Positions 15,728 to 24,302 of a DNA stretch of 50,255 bases are shown one piece after another. Under the pieces are notes generated by a model, which saw nothing but the letters and a program-made list of their open reading frames with translations, was not told where the DNA came from and made no database searches. A program made the position numbers and the translations under genes. The stretch is from contig DATADX010000002.1 in assembly GCA_036258315.1 (NCBI GenBank), forward strand, positions 1-50,255, written 5' to 3'. Every line of letters starts with the position of its first letter. The stretch's first letter is position 1. Source of the DNA: DASSYK01 sp036258315. GTDB taxonomy: Bacteria; Actinomycetota; Thermoleophilia; Solirubrobacterales; 70-9.

Positions 15728-17279
15728 TCTGTGCCTGCACGACAAGCAGAGAGCGGCCGGTCATCGCCTCGGGCCGGGGGATGCCGAGCAGGTCGAGGGC
15801 GGTCGGGCTGACGTCGGCGAGGATGCCGCCCTCGCGCAGCTCGAGCCCGGGAACGGTGATCACGACCGGGACCGGGTTGGTCGAGTGCGCGGTCTGCGGC
15901 GACCCGTCGGCGGTCAGCATCTCCTCGGCGTTGCCGTGGTCGGCGGTGACGATGCAGGCGCCCCCAGACTCGTGCACCGCGGCGACGACCTCGCCGAGCC
16001 GCCGGTCGGCCTCCTCAACGGCGGCGACCGCGGCGGGGATCACCCCGGTGTGGCCGACCATGTCAGGGTTCGCGAAGTTGATGATCCCGAACCGGAATCC
16101 GTCCTCGCGCCAGGCGGATGTGAAGGCCGCGGCGGCCGCGGCGGCGCTCATCTCCGGCTTCTCGTCATAGGTCCCGACGTCGCGCGGGGAGTCGACCAGG
16201 CGGCGCTCCTCCCCCTCCCACTCCTCCTCGCGGCCGCCGTTGAAGAAGTAGGTGACGTGGGCGTACTTCTCGGTCTCGGCGACGTGCAGCTGGCGCTCGC
16301 CCCGCTCGGCGATCACCTGGGCCATCGTCACCTCGGGCTGGTGCGGCGGGAAGGCGATCGGAAAGGGCCAGCCCTTGCGGTACTCGGTCATCGTCGTGAC
16401 GGACAGCGGCGGCGCGCCGCCGCGGTCGAACTCGTCGAAGTCAGGGTCGCCGAGCGCCATCGTCAGCTGCCGCGCCCGGTCGGGGCGGAAGTTGATGAAG
16501 ATCACCGGCTCGTCGCCGGCGGCGCCGTCGTAGTCGCCGATCACGACCGGCTCGATGAACTCGTCGGTGACGTCGCGCGCGTACGAATCGCGAATCGCGG
16601 CGACGGCGTCGTCCTCGCGCGGAGCGCGCGCGTGGACGATCGCGTCGTAGTGGCGCTTGGTCCGGTCCCAGCGCCGGTCGCGGTCCATCCCCCAGTAGCG
16701 GCCGCCGACCGTGCCAACACGGCCGGCGTGCCGCAGCCAGCGCTGCAGCTCGCCGACGTATCCCGCGCCTGAGGTGGGGAGGGTGTCGCGGCCGTCGGTG
16801 AGGGTGTGCACGACCAGGTCGGGCACCCCCTCGCCCGCCGCGAGCTCGATCACGGCCTCGATGTGCTCCCAGCCGGAGTGGACGCCCCCGTCCGAGATCA
16901 GGCCGATCGCGTGCAGCCGGCCCCGCCGCGAGTCGCGCGCGCGTACGCACGCGCCCCGCAGCGCCGGGTTCTCGAAGAAGCTGCCATCGGCGATCGCGTC
17001 GTCGAGCCGTGCCAGGTCCTGCTTGATGACGGCGCCGGCGCCGAGGTTCAGGTGACCGACCTCGGAGTTGCCCATCTGGCCGGGCGGCAGCCCTACGTCC
17101 GGGCCCGACGTCCTCAGCGCGGTATGCGGGTAGGTGCGCCTGAGCTCGTCGAACGTCGGTGTCTCGGCCAGGGAGAGTGCGTTGCCCGGCCCATCGGGCG
17201 CGTCGCCGAAGCCGTCGAGCACGATCAGGGCCAGCGACGGAACGGGGGCGTCGCTGGGCCCGGGTGGGAGCGGGGTCAC
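15723..17279 (-). CDS. gpmI: 2,3-bisphosphoglycerate-independent phosphoglycerate mutase
   Basis: 518 residues from GTG 17279; converts 3- to 2-phosphoglycerate. Alkaline-phosphatase fold with metal motif LIVLDGFGD, the phosphoserine site GQMGNSEVGHLNLGAG, the inserted phosphotransferase domain (ISDGGVHSGWEHIEAVIELA, TDGRDTLPTSG, GGRYWGMDRDRRWDRTKRHY), FINFRPDRARQL, and the C-terminal metal block IVTADHGNAEEM with HSTNPVPVV. Complete and of normal length. GTGA overlap with tpiA (17276-17279); last gene of the glycolytic operon. Confidence 0.96.
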   Translation of the reverse strand: MTPLPPGPSDAPVPSLALIVLDGFGDAPDGPGNALSLAETPTFDELRRTYPHTALRTSGPDVGLPPGQMGNSEVGHLNLGAGAVIKQDLARLDDAIADGSFFENPALRGACVRARDSRRGRLHAIGLISDGGVHSGWEHIEAVIELAAGEGVPDLVVHTLTDGRDTLPTSGAGYVGELQRWLRHAGRVGTVGGRYWGMDRDRRWDRTKRHYDAIVHARAPREDDAVAAIRDSYARDVTDEFIEPVVIGDYDGAAGDEPVIFINFRPDRARQLTMALGDPDFDEFDRGGAPPLSVTTMTEYRKGWPFPIAFPPHQPEVTMAQVIAERGERQLHVAETEKYAHVTYFFNGGREEEWEGEERRLVDSPRDVGTYDEKPEMSAAAAAAAFTSAWREDGFRFGIINFANPDMVGHTGVIPAAVAAVEEADRRLGEVVAAVHESGGACIVTADHGNAEEMLTADGSPQTAHSTNPVPVVITVPGLELREGGILADVSPTALDLLGIPRPEAMTGRSLLVVQAQT

Positions 17280-18037
17280 GGAGTGGCGGCCTGGACCAAC
17301 GCCAGGAAGTCGCCGGGATCGAGACTGGCGCCGCCGACGAGGGCGCCGTCCAGGTCGGATTGGGCGAGCAGCTCGGCGGCATTGTCAGGCTTCACGGAGC
17401 CGCCGTAGAGGATTCGCACCGCCTCGGCCGCGTCGCGGTCCCGGGCCCTGATCCGCTCCCGGATCAGCGCGATCGCCTCCTCTGCCTGTCCGGGGCTCGC
17501 CGTCCGCCCGGTGCCGATCGCCCAGACCGGCTCGTAGGCGATCACGACGTCGGCGAGGCGATCGTGGGGGACCTCGGCGAGGTCGGCCTCGATCTGGGCC
17601 GCCAGCACCACCCCGGTCTCGCCGCTGTCCCGCTCGGCCTCCTGCTCCCCGATGCAGAGGATCGGCTGGAGACCGGCCGCGAGCGCCGCGGGGACCTTCC
17701 GGGCGAGCGCCTCGTCGGTCTCGTTGAAGTACTGGCGGCGCTCGGAGTGGCCGAGGACCACCCCGCTCACCCCGAGCTCGACGAGCATCGGCGCCGCGAT
17801 CTCGCCGGTGAAGGCGCCGCTGTCCGCCTCGTGCATGTTCTGGGCCGCGACCCGGGCCCTGGTGCCGTCGCAGCGCTCGACGGCGGCCGCGAGCGCGGTG
17901 TAGGGCGGGCAGATGATCACGTCGCTGTCGCTCTCCGGGGTCCCGTCGAGGGCGGGCAGGAGCTCCGACAGGAACGCCTCCGTCTCGGCGACGGTCTTGT
18001 GCATCTTCCAGTTCGCGGCGAGGAGGGGCCTACGCAT
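17276..18037 (-). CDS. tpiA: Triosephosphate isomerase
   Basis: 253 residues, complete. LLAANWKMHKT (Asn and Lys of the active site), VLGHSERRQYFNETDE (catalytic His), the Glu block VVIAYEPVWAIGTGRTASP, and ILYGGSVKPDNAAELL (phosphate loop) are all intact. Interconverts dihydroxyacetone phosphate and glyceraldehyde 3-phosphate. Overlaps pgk by eight bases upstream and gpmI by four downstream. Confidence 0.97.
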   Translation of the reverse strand: MRRPLLAANWKMHKTVAETEAFLSELLPALDGTPESDSDVIICPPYTALAAAVERCDGTRARVAAQNMHEADSGAFTGEIAAPMLVELGVSGVVLGHSERRQYFNETDEALARKVPAALAAGLQPILCIGEQEAERDSGETGVVLAAQIEADLAEVPHDRLADVVIAYEPVWAIGTGRTASPGQAEEAIALIRERIRARDRDAAEAVRILYGGSVKPDNAAELLAQSDLDGALVGGASLDPGDFLALVQAATP

Positions 18038-19229
18038 CGCGGAGCGCCTCCACGCCGGGGAGGGGCTTTCCCTCGAGCAGCTCGAGGGAGGCGCCGCCGC
18101 CGGTCGAGAGCCAGTCGACCTTGTCGGCGAGACCGAACTGGACCAGGGCGGCGGCCGAGTCGCCGCCGCCGACGACGGTCTGGCCGGGCGCCTCGGCCAC
18201 CGCCCCGGCGACCGCGCGGGTGCCGCCGGCGAACGGCTCGAGCTCGAAGGCGCCCATCGGGCCGTTCCAGAAGACGGTGCCGGCGCCGGCGATCCGCTTC
18301 GCGTACTTGGCCGCGGTGTTGGATCCGATGTCGAGGCCCATCCAGCCCTCGGGGACGTCGATCCCGTTCAGGGGCTGCACCGCGGTATCGGCGTTGAGCT
18401 CGCGGCCGAGGCAGAGGTCCTCGGGGAGGTGCAGCATCGCCTTCGCCCGTTGGGCCCTGGGGACGAGGTCGCGGGCGATCGCGACGCTCTCGTCGTCGAC
18501 GAGCGAATTGCCCGTATCGCGACCCTCGGCCTTGAAGAAGCTGAAGCACATCGCGCCGCCGATCAGGATCTCCTCGGCCGAGTCGAGGAACCGCTCGATC
18601 ACCCCGATCTTGTCCGTCACCTTGGCGCCGCCGAGCACGATCACGAGCGGGCGCTCCGGGTCGTCGGTGACCCTCGCGAGCTCGCTGAGCTCGCGCTCGA
18701 GCAGCAGCCCGGCGTAGCCGGGGAGCCGGCGCGCGACGCCCTCGGTCGTCGCGTGAGCCCGATGCGCGGACCCGAACGCGTCGTCGACATAGATCTCGGC
18801 GAGCCGTGCGAGCGCGTCCGCGAGCTCGGGGTCGTTCTTGGTCTCGCCGGGCTCGTAGCGGCTGTTTTCGAGCAGCAGCACGTCGCCCGCGCCCAGCCCC
18901 TCGGCGAGGGCCTCCACATCGGGGCCGACCACGGCGGGGGCCAGCGTCACCTCGGTGGCGAGCAGCTCACCCAGGCGCGCCGCGACGGGCTTCATCGACA
19001 GCTCGGGCTCGCGGTCCTTCGGCCGGCCGAGGTGCGAGACGAGCACGATGCTCGCGCCGCCCTCGCTGAGCAGCTCGATCGTGGGCAAAGCCGCGCGGAT
19101 CCGGGTGTCGTCAGCGACCACCACACTGCCGCTTCCGCCGTCGAGCGGCACGTTGAGATCGGCGCGCAGCAGCACGCGGCGGCCGCCGACATCGGCCTCC
19201 CTGACGCTCGCCTTCGAGAAGCCGGGCAC
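18030..19229 (-). CDS. pgk: Phosphoglycerate kinase
   Basis: 399 residues from GTG 19229. VLLRADLNVPLDGG, SHLGRPKD, LLLENSRYEPGE, VDDAFGSAHRAHATTEGVAR, VLGGAKVTDKIGVI, WNGPMGAFE and GGGDSAAAL are the family signatures in order. VLLLENSRYEPGE carries Ser where many homologues have VRF. Transfers phosphate from 1,3-bisphosphoglycerate to ADP. Second gene of the operon, 18 bases after the gap stop. Confidence 0.97.
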   Translation of the reverse strand: MPGFSKASVREADVGGRRVLLRADLNVPLDGGSGSVVVADDTRIRAALPTIELLSEGGASIVLVSHLGRPKDREPELSMKPVAARLGELLATEVTLAPAVVGPDVEALAEGLGAGDVLLLENSRYEPGETKNDPELADALARLAEIYVDDAFGSAHRAHATTEGVARRLPGYAGLLLERELSELARVTDDPERPLVIVLGGAKVTDKIGVIERFLDSAEEILIGGAMCFSFFKAEGRDTGNSLVDDESVAIARDLVPRAQRAKAMLHLPEDLCLGRELNADTAVQPLNGIDVPEGWMGLDIGSNTAAKYAKRIAGAGTVFWNGPMGAFELEPFAGGTRAVAGAVAEAPGQTVVGGGDSAAALVQFGLADKVDWLSTGGGASLELLEGKPLPGVEALRDA

Positions 19230-19247
19230 CTGGCTGACTCGCCGCTT

Positions 19248-20267
19248 CTATGCCTCGACGGTCGCCGGCTCCAGCACCTTCTCGCCGAGCTCGACGCAGC
19301 GGTTGGCGTAGCCCCACTCGTTGTCGTACCAGGCGAAGACCTTGACCATGGTGCCGTCGAGGACGATCGTCTGCTCGGCGTCGAAGATCGACGAATGGGG
19401 GTCGGTGACGATGTCGGTGGAGACGATCGGGTCCTCGGTGTAGGCGAGGATCCCCTCGAGCGGCCCCTCGGCCGCGGCCCTGACCGCGGCGTTGATCTCG
19501 TCGGCGCTCGTCTCCCTCGCCGCCGTGAACGTGAGGTCGACGAGCGAGCCCGTGATCACCGGGGCGCGGATCGCCATTCCGGTGAGCTTCCCGTTCAGGT
19601 CCGGAAGCACGAGACCGACGGCCTTCGCGGCGCCGCTGCTGGTCGGGATCAGGTTGACCGCGGCGGCGCGGGCGCGGCGCGGGTCCTTGTGCGGCATGTC
19701 CTGGAGGCGCTGGTCGGCGGTGTAGGCGTGGATCGTGGTCACCAGACCGTGCTCGATCCCGACGGTCTCGTGCAGGACCTTGGCGACCGGGGCAAGGCAG
19801 TTGGTCGTGCAGGAGGCGTTGGAGATGATGTCGTGCTGCTGGGGGTCGTAGTCGTCGAAGTTCACGCCCAGGGCGACGGTGATGTCCGGCTCGGTCGCGG
19901 GGGCGGAGATGATCACCTTCTTGGCGCCGGCCGCGAGGTGCTTCGCGGCGTCCTCCCGCGTCGTGAACAGGCCGGTCGACTCGATCACGACCTCGACGCC
20001 GAGCTCGCCCCAGGGCAGCGACGCGGGGTCGCGCTCGCTGAGGACCTTGGTCGGGGTCCCGTCGACGGTGATCGCGTCGTCGCTCACCTCGACCTCGCCC
20101 GGAAAGCGGCCGAGGACGGAGTCATACCTGAGCAGGTGCGCCATCGACTCGGCGGGAACCAGATCGTTGACGGCGACGAACTCGAGCTCGGAGCCGGCGG
20201 CCAGCGCGGCGCGGAACATGTTGCGCCCGATGCGCCCGAAGCCGTTGATGCCGACCTTCACTGCCAT
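19248..20267 (-). CDS. gap: Glyceraldehyde-3-phosphate dehydrogenase
   Basis: 339 residues. VKVGINGFGRIGRNMFRAAL opens the NAD-binding domain; the acidic residue in FVAVNDL after the second strand favours NAD over NADP. The active-site NASCTTNCLAPVAKVLHE and the substrate block VNLIPTSSGAAKAVGLVLPD are intact, ending WYDNEWGYANRCVEL. AGGAGG six bases before ATG 20267 fixes the start. First gene of the gap-pgk-tpiA-gpmI operon. Confidence 0.97.
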   Translation of the reverse strand: MAVKVGINGFGRIGRNMFRAALAAGSELEFVAVNDLVPAESMAHLLRYDSVLGRFPGEVEVSDDAITVDGTPTKVLSERDPASLPWGELGVEVVIESTGLFTTREDAAKHLAAGAKKVIISAPATEPDITVALGVNFDDYDPQQHDIISNASCTTNCLAPVAKVLHETVGIEHGLVTTIHAYTADQRLQDMPHKDPRRARAAAVNLIPTSSGAAKAVGLVLPDLNGKLTGMAIRAPVITGSLVDLTFTAARETSADEINAAVRAAAEGPLEGILAYTEDPIVSTDIVTDPHSSIFDAEQTIVLDGTMVKVFAWYDNEWGYANRCVELGEKVLEPATVEA

Positions 20268-20316
20268 TCCGTTCCTCCTTGCTAGACCGCTTGCGCCGCT
20301 CTCAAACTAGCGCCGT

Positions 20317-20676
20317 TCAGGGAGCGACGACCAGCTCGACGAGGTAACCGTCGGGGTCGAGGAGGCGAGCGGCGTAGTTGCCAGGGCCGAACGCCGGCGG
20401 GTTGCCCGGCTCGGCCGCCGATTCGCCGCCGTTGTTCATCCCCGACTCGTAGGCGGCCTTCACCGCCGGAATGCTCTTCGCGGGGAAGGAGACGACCCCG
20501 AAGCCGGGGCGCTGGATCTCGTCCTTGGTGATGAAGACCTCGGACTTGATCAGGCCCCACGAGACCGTCGTCGCGCCGTCCTCGTGGCGGCGCCAGCCGA
20601 GCGGCGCCAGGATCGAGTCATAGAACCTCGCGCTTCGCTCGAGATCGGAGACTTTGAGGGCCGCGTACTGGAGCAT
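20317..20676 (-). CDS. VOC (glyoxalase/bleomycin-resistance) family protein
   Basis: 119 residues with two beta-alpha-beta-beta-beta modules: VSDLERSARFYDSILAPLGW, then FGVVSFPAKSIPAVKAAYES and the C-terminal YAARLLDPDGYLVELVV. The LDPDGYLVEL Glu is a usual metal ligand; the N-terminal metal position appears as Gln/Leu (MLQYAALKV), not His, so metal binding may be incomplete. The substrate is unknown. Same strand as, and 49 bases before, the gap gene; it could be read into the glycolytic operon. Confidence 0.88.
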   Translation of the reverse strand: MLQYAALKVSDLERSARFYDSILAPLGWRRHEDGATTVSWGLIKSEVFITKDEIQRPGFGVVSFPAKSIPAVKAAYESGMNNGGESAAEPGNPPAFGPGNYAARLLDPDGYLVELVVAP

Positions 20677-20708
20677 CGCTCCCCGAGACTAGGGAAAAGT
20701 CCCGCAGC

Positions 20709-21476
20709 TCAGCGGCGCGGCTCCCAGCGGAACCAGCGAAGTGCGACGACGAGCCCGGCGAGGCCCCACACGGCCACGATCGCGAGGTCGCCCCACTCGA
20801 AGCCGGCTCCGACCGTGTTCGGGTCCCACGCCGTGAAGAACGCCTCGAAGAAATGGCGGATCGGGAACACGTCGGCGAAGTGCAGCACGCCGTCGGGGAT
20901 CTCGCTGTCGGGGATGAAGATGCCGGATATGAAGTAGAGCGGCAGGATCAGAGCATTGGAGATCGCCGGTGCCGCGTCCTCGGAGGGGATGATCGTGGTC
21001 AGTGCGAAGCCGAGGCAGCTGAAGGCGAACGCGCCGACCGCGAGCGTGACGAGAATCGCCGGGATCGTCTCGGTCGGAAGCGTGACGTCGTAGACCAGCC
21101 GGCCGATCACGGCGACGACGATCACCATCAGGATCGAGACGACAAGCGAATTGCCGACCCGCCCGGCGACGAAGGCGCTGGCGGGCAGCGGGGTCCCCCT
21201 GACCCGCTTCAGCAGTCCGCGCTCGCGGTCCTCGGTGAGGTTGATCGCGAGGCTCTGGGTGGTCGCGGAGATCACGGCGAGGGCGACGATCGCGGGCACG
21301 TAGTAGGTGGTCGTCTTCACCCCTCGCTCCTCGATCTCGTCGTTGCCGAAGATCGTCGCGAAGATGAACAGGAAGATCAGCGGCAGCAGGACGGTGAAGA
21401 AGACCGAGGCGGGGTTTCGCCAGAAGACCTTCTGGTCGTAGCGGAACTGGTGGAGCAGGAGCGGCAGGCCCGTCAT
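20709..21476 (-). CDS. ABC-2 type exporter permease
   Basis: 255 residues from ATG 21476, which overlaps the ATPase stop by one base (TGATG). Six predicted membrane helices, with the ABC-2 pattern: FWRNPASVFFTVLLPLIFLF, the ERERGLLKR-like EDRERGLLKRVRGTPLPASA motif, LVVSILMVIVVAVIGRL, the PLYFISGIFIPDSEIPDGVL block, and a final helix before WFRWEPRR. Daunorubicin/multidrug-type exporters share this layout. Substrate unknown. Forms a pair with the ATPase at 21476-22405. Confidence 0.92.
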   Translation of the reverse strand: MTGLPLLLHQFRYDQKVFWRNPASVFFTVLLPLIFLFIFATIFGNDEIEERGVKTTTYYVPAIVALAVISATTQSLAINLTEDRERGLLKRVRGTPLPASAFVAGRVGNSLVVSILMVIVVAVIGRLVYDVTLPTETIPAILVTLAVGAFAFSCLGFALTTIIPSEDAAPAISNALILPLYFISGIFIPDSEIPDGVLHFADVFPIRHFFEAFFTAWDPNTVGAGFEWGDLAIVAVWGLAGLVVALRWFRWEPRR

Positions 21477-22405
21477 CAGCTCTCGGAGCCGGTCTCCGCA
21501 GTGCCGTCGGTGAGCTCGAGGTAGACGTCCTCGAGGCTCGGCCGCCGCACTTCGAGGCCCTCGAGCTCGATCCCATCCTCGCTCGCCCACGTGGTCAGGT
21601 CTCGGAGGACCGGAACGGGGTCGTGGACGCTCAGCGACACGGCCCGCCCGTCGATCCGCGCCCGACTCGACACCGAGCCGGGCAGCGCCGCGCCGCCGAC
21701 CCCGCCCGGGAGTCGGAATCGGATCTGGGTCGGGCGCTGCTCCCGCTCGCCGAGCTCGTCGGGCGCGCCCTCGGCCACGATCCGGCCCGAGGAGAGGATC
21801 GCGACCCGGTCCGCGAGCGTCTGCGCCTCATCCATGTAGTGCGTGGTGAGGAAGACGGTCTTCCCGAGCTCGCGAAGGCTCGCGATCACCTTCCACGCCT
21901 GGCGGCGCGCGGACGGATCGAAGCCCGTGGTCGGCTCGTCGAGGAAGAGCAGCTCGGGATCGCCGACCAAGGCCAGCGCGACATCGAGGCGCCGCTGCTG
22001 TCCGCCGGACAGCTGCGCGGTCCGGGAGTCGGCCTTGTCGGCGAGGCCGACGAGGTCGACCGTCTCCCCCACGTCCCGCGGGGCGGCGTAGTAGCCGGCG
22101 TACTGGGAGACCGCCTCGGTCACGGTCAGCTCCGGCGTCAGCCGGCACTCCTGGAGCACGAACCCGACGTGCTGGTGCCAGTCCCGGTCGGCGCGGGCGG
22201 GGTCCACCCCGAGCACGCTCACCTCGCCCGCAGTCCTCGTCCTGTAGCCCTCGAGGATCTCGACGGTCGTCGTCTTCCCCGCCCCGTTGGGCCCGAGGAA
22301 GGCGAAGATCTCGCCCCGGCGGATCTCGAGATCGATGCCTCGCACGGCCTCGAGCTCGCCATAGGACTTCCGCAGCCCCGCGACCGTTATCACCGGATCG
22401 GCCAA
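21476..22405 (-). CDS. ABC-2 type exporter ATPase subunit
   Basis: About 309 residues. Start uncertain: TTG 22405 (LADPVITVAGLRKSYGE) is preferred; TTG 22453 and GTG 22393 are also in frame and none has a clear ribosome site. Walker A FLGPNGAGKTTTVEIL, Q loop VLQECRLTPEL, signature AQLSGGQQRRLDVALALVGD, Walker B ELLFLDEPTTGFDP and H loop VFLTTHYMDEAQTLADRVAI are intact. The C-terminal 90 residues are the DrrA-like accessory domain (IRFRLPGGV, LTTWASEDGIELEGLEV, PSLEDVYLELT). Powers the adjacent permease. Confidence 0.94.
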   Translation of the reverse strand: MADPVITVAGLRKSYGELEAVRGIDLEIRRGEIFAFLGPNGAGKTTTVEILEGYRTRTAGEVSVLGVDPARADRDWHQHVGFVLQECRLTPELTVTEAVSQYAGYYAAPRDVGETVDLVGLADKADSRTAQLSGGQQRRLDVALALVGDPELLFLDEPTTGFDPSARRQAWKVIASLRELGKTVFLTTHYMDEAQTLADRVAILSSGRIVAEGAPDELGEREQRPTQIRFRLPGGVGGAALPGSVSSRARIDGRAVSLSVHDPVPVLRDLTTWASEDGIELEGLEVRRPSLEDVYLELTDGTAETGSES

Positions 22406-22525
22406 GGGCGCGGAGTCTAGGTTGGCCCTTCCCTCCGCGCCTGGAGGAAGCAATGAGCGGTGCCGAGGTCCGCTCCGTCCAGGCCTCCCGCTTGTACGAG
22501 AAGCGGGGCCTGGCGGGGCGGACTC

Positions 22526-23338
22526 TCAGGTCGAGGTGTTCACGAAGGCGGCGATCCGGTCGAGTGTCGCCCGGTCGCCCTCGAGGTGGGGAACGTGCGC
22601 GACACCGTCGAGGACCCTGAGTTGGGCACCGGGGATGACCGCGGCCGCTCGCTCGCAGATCGTTTGGACGTCCTCGGCGTCGAGCCGGCCGATCATCACG
22701 AGGGTAGGGACCTTGATCTCCCCCAGCCGTGGCCACGCCGGCGGGATCTCGGCCTCGTCCCCGGGGTCCTCCGCGCGCAGCGCGCGGCCGTTCATATCGA
22801 GGAAGAGCTCACGCGTGGGCCCGCGGACGCGCCCTTCCTCGGCACCGGGCCCGTCGAGCCACTTCCATGCCTCGAGGCGGTTTACCTCGTCCAGGTCGCC
22901 GGCGGCGTCGGCGGCCTCGAGCCGCGCGTCGAGCTCGGCCGTCGGCCCGGTGTCGAGCTCGAGATACGGCGCCCCGCGCACCGCCGGGGCGATCAGGACG
23001 AGCCCGGCCAGCCGATCGGGGTGGGCAAGGGCAAGATCGATCGCAGCCTGGCCGCCCATCGAGCACCCGATCACCACCGGGCGATCGAGTTCGGCGGCGT
23101 CGAGGACGGCGATTGCGTCGGCGACGGGCGACCAGCCGTCCTCGCGCTCGTAGGTCGTCTTGCCGAAGCCGCGCGCGTCGAACACCACGCAGCGGTGACG
23201 CGGGGCAAGCCGCTCGACGACGTGCGTCCAGCTGCGCCGGTCGTTGACCCCCGCGTGGATCAGCAGAACGTCCTCCCCGCCTTCGGCGGCGGGCGTCACG
23301 TCGTAGGCGAGTCGGGCGCGTCCTGAGCTCGCGAACAC
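22526..23338 (-). CDS. Alpha/beta-hydrolase fold protein
   Basis: About 270 residues from GTG 23338; a longer in-frame start at 23401 would overlap rapZ. Oxyanion segment LLIHAGVNDRRSWTHVVERL, VVFDARGFGKT, nucleophile elbow VIGCSMGGQAAIDLAL (Ser in GCSMGG), the acidic residue in LVMIGRLDAEDVQTI, and the catalytic His in LDGVAHVPHLEGD. Similar to 3-oxoadipate enol-lactonase-like hydrolases, but the substrate cannot be assigned. It follows rapZ by 31 bases, where yvcK is usually found. Confidence 0.9.
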   Translation of the reverse strand: MFASSGRARLAYDVTPAAEGGEDVLLIHAGVNDRRSWTHVVERLAPRHRCVVFDARGFGKTTYEREDGWSPVADAIAVLDAAELDRPVVIGCSMGGQAAIDLALAHPDRLAGLVLIAPAVRGAPYLELDTGPTAELDARLEAADAAGDLDEVNRLEAWKWLDGPGAEEGRVRGPTRELFLDMNGRALRAEDPGDEAEIPPAWPRLGEIKVPTLVMIGRLDAEDVQTICERAAAVIPGAQLRVLDGVAHVPHLEGDRATLDRIAAFVNTST

Positions 23339-23369
23339 CAGCGGGAGCCTAGCCCTGGCGCGGCTCGCG

Positions 23370-24302
23370 CTAACTGATCTCCGTGTCGCGATGGACGACA
23401 CGCAGGTCGACGTCGTCGCGATCGCCGAGCTCGCGCGCGATCCGGTCGGCGACGGCGATCGAGCGGTGGCGGCCGCCGGTGCAGCCGATCGCGACCGTCA
23501 GGTGCTGCTTGCCCTCGGCGACGTACGCCGGGAGCAGGAAGTCGAGCAGCGGCATCAACCGGCCGTAGAACTCCCCCGCCTGGGTGCCGGACTCGACGTA
23601 CTGCTTTACGGGCTGGTCGAGGCCGGTCTGCGGGCGCAACTCATCGACGTAGTGAGGGTTGGGCAGGAAGCGGACGTCGAGGGTGAGGTCGGCGTCGCGC
23701 GGCGGGCCGTTCTTGAACCCGAAGGTGAGCAGGGTGAGGGCGAGGCGGTTGTCCTCGTGCTCGCGGCCGATCAGCTCGGTCGCGATCCGGCGGCGCAAGG
23801 CGCCGCCGGTCAGATCGGTGGTGTCGATGACGACGTCGGCGCGCTCGCGGAGCGGCGCCAGCAGCTCGCGCTCGGCGCGGACGCCGTCGACGATCCGCCC
23901 GTCGCGCGCGAGCGGATGGCGTCGGCGGGTCTCCTTGTAGCGGTGCAGGAGGGTCTCCTCGTCGGCCTCGAGGAAGAGGACCGTCAGGTCGACCCCGCCC
24001 GACTCGAGCTCGCCGAGCACCGCGAGCAGGTCCTCGAAGTACTCGCCCCCGCGCACATCGGAGACGACGGCGGCGCGTTCGACGCCGCTGCCCTCGTGGC
24101 GGAACAGCTCGCCGAGCCCGCCGATCATCCGCGGTGGGAGGTTGTCGACGCAGAAGAAGCCGCCGTCCTCGAAGGCGGCGATCGCCTCGGATTTCCCGGC
24201 ACCCGAGTACCCCGTGATCGCAACCATCTCGACGCGGTTCGCGGGCCGGGCCCCGTCGCCCGCGCCCGCGCCCTGCTTCTGTGAGGCAGCCTTCGGCGAC
24301 AT
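23370..24302 (-). CDS. rapZ: RNase adapter / nucleotide-binding protein RapZ (YvcJ)
   Basis: 310 residues. An N-terminal P-loop AITGYSGAGKSEAIAAFED (about 28-46), DNLPP, SDVRGGEYFEDL, LFLEADEETLLHRYKETRRR and HPLARDG form the kinase-like domain; the C-terminal block has LTLLTFGFKNGPPRDADLTL, DVRFLPNPHYVDELRPQTG and the IGCTGGRHRSIAVADRIA motif. In E. coli RapZ steers RNase E to GlmZ and senses glucosamine-6-phosphate; in Gram-positives the role is less defined. Overlaps the uvrC stop by one base (TGATG), the classic uvrC-rapZ pairing. Confidence 0.95.
   Translation of the reverse strand: MSPKAASQKQGAGAGDGARPANRVEMVAITGYSGAGKSEAIAAFEDGGFFCVDNLPPRMIGGLGELFRHEGSGVERAAVVSDVRGGEYFEDLLAVLGELESGGVDLTVLFLEADEETLLHRYKETRRRHPLARDGRIVDGVRAERELLAPLRERADVVIDTTDLTGGALRRRIATELIGREHEDNRLALTLLTFGFKNGPPRDADLTLDVRFLPNPHYVDELRPQTGLDQPVKQYVESGTQAGEFYGRLMPLLDFLLPAYVAEGKQHLTVAIGCTGGRHRSIAVADRIARELGDRDDVDLRVVHRDTEIS

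Noticed and set aside
17913..20285. Long open frame (about 790 codons) on the plus strand opposite gap, pgk and tpiA
   Set aside because: It mirrors well-supported enzymes in the opposite strand, is Arg/Gly/Val-rich without any domain, and is expected from GC-rich codon bias.
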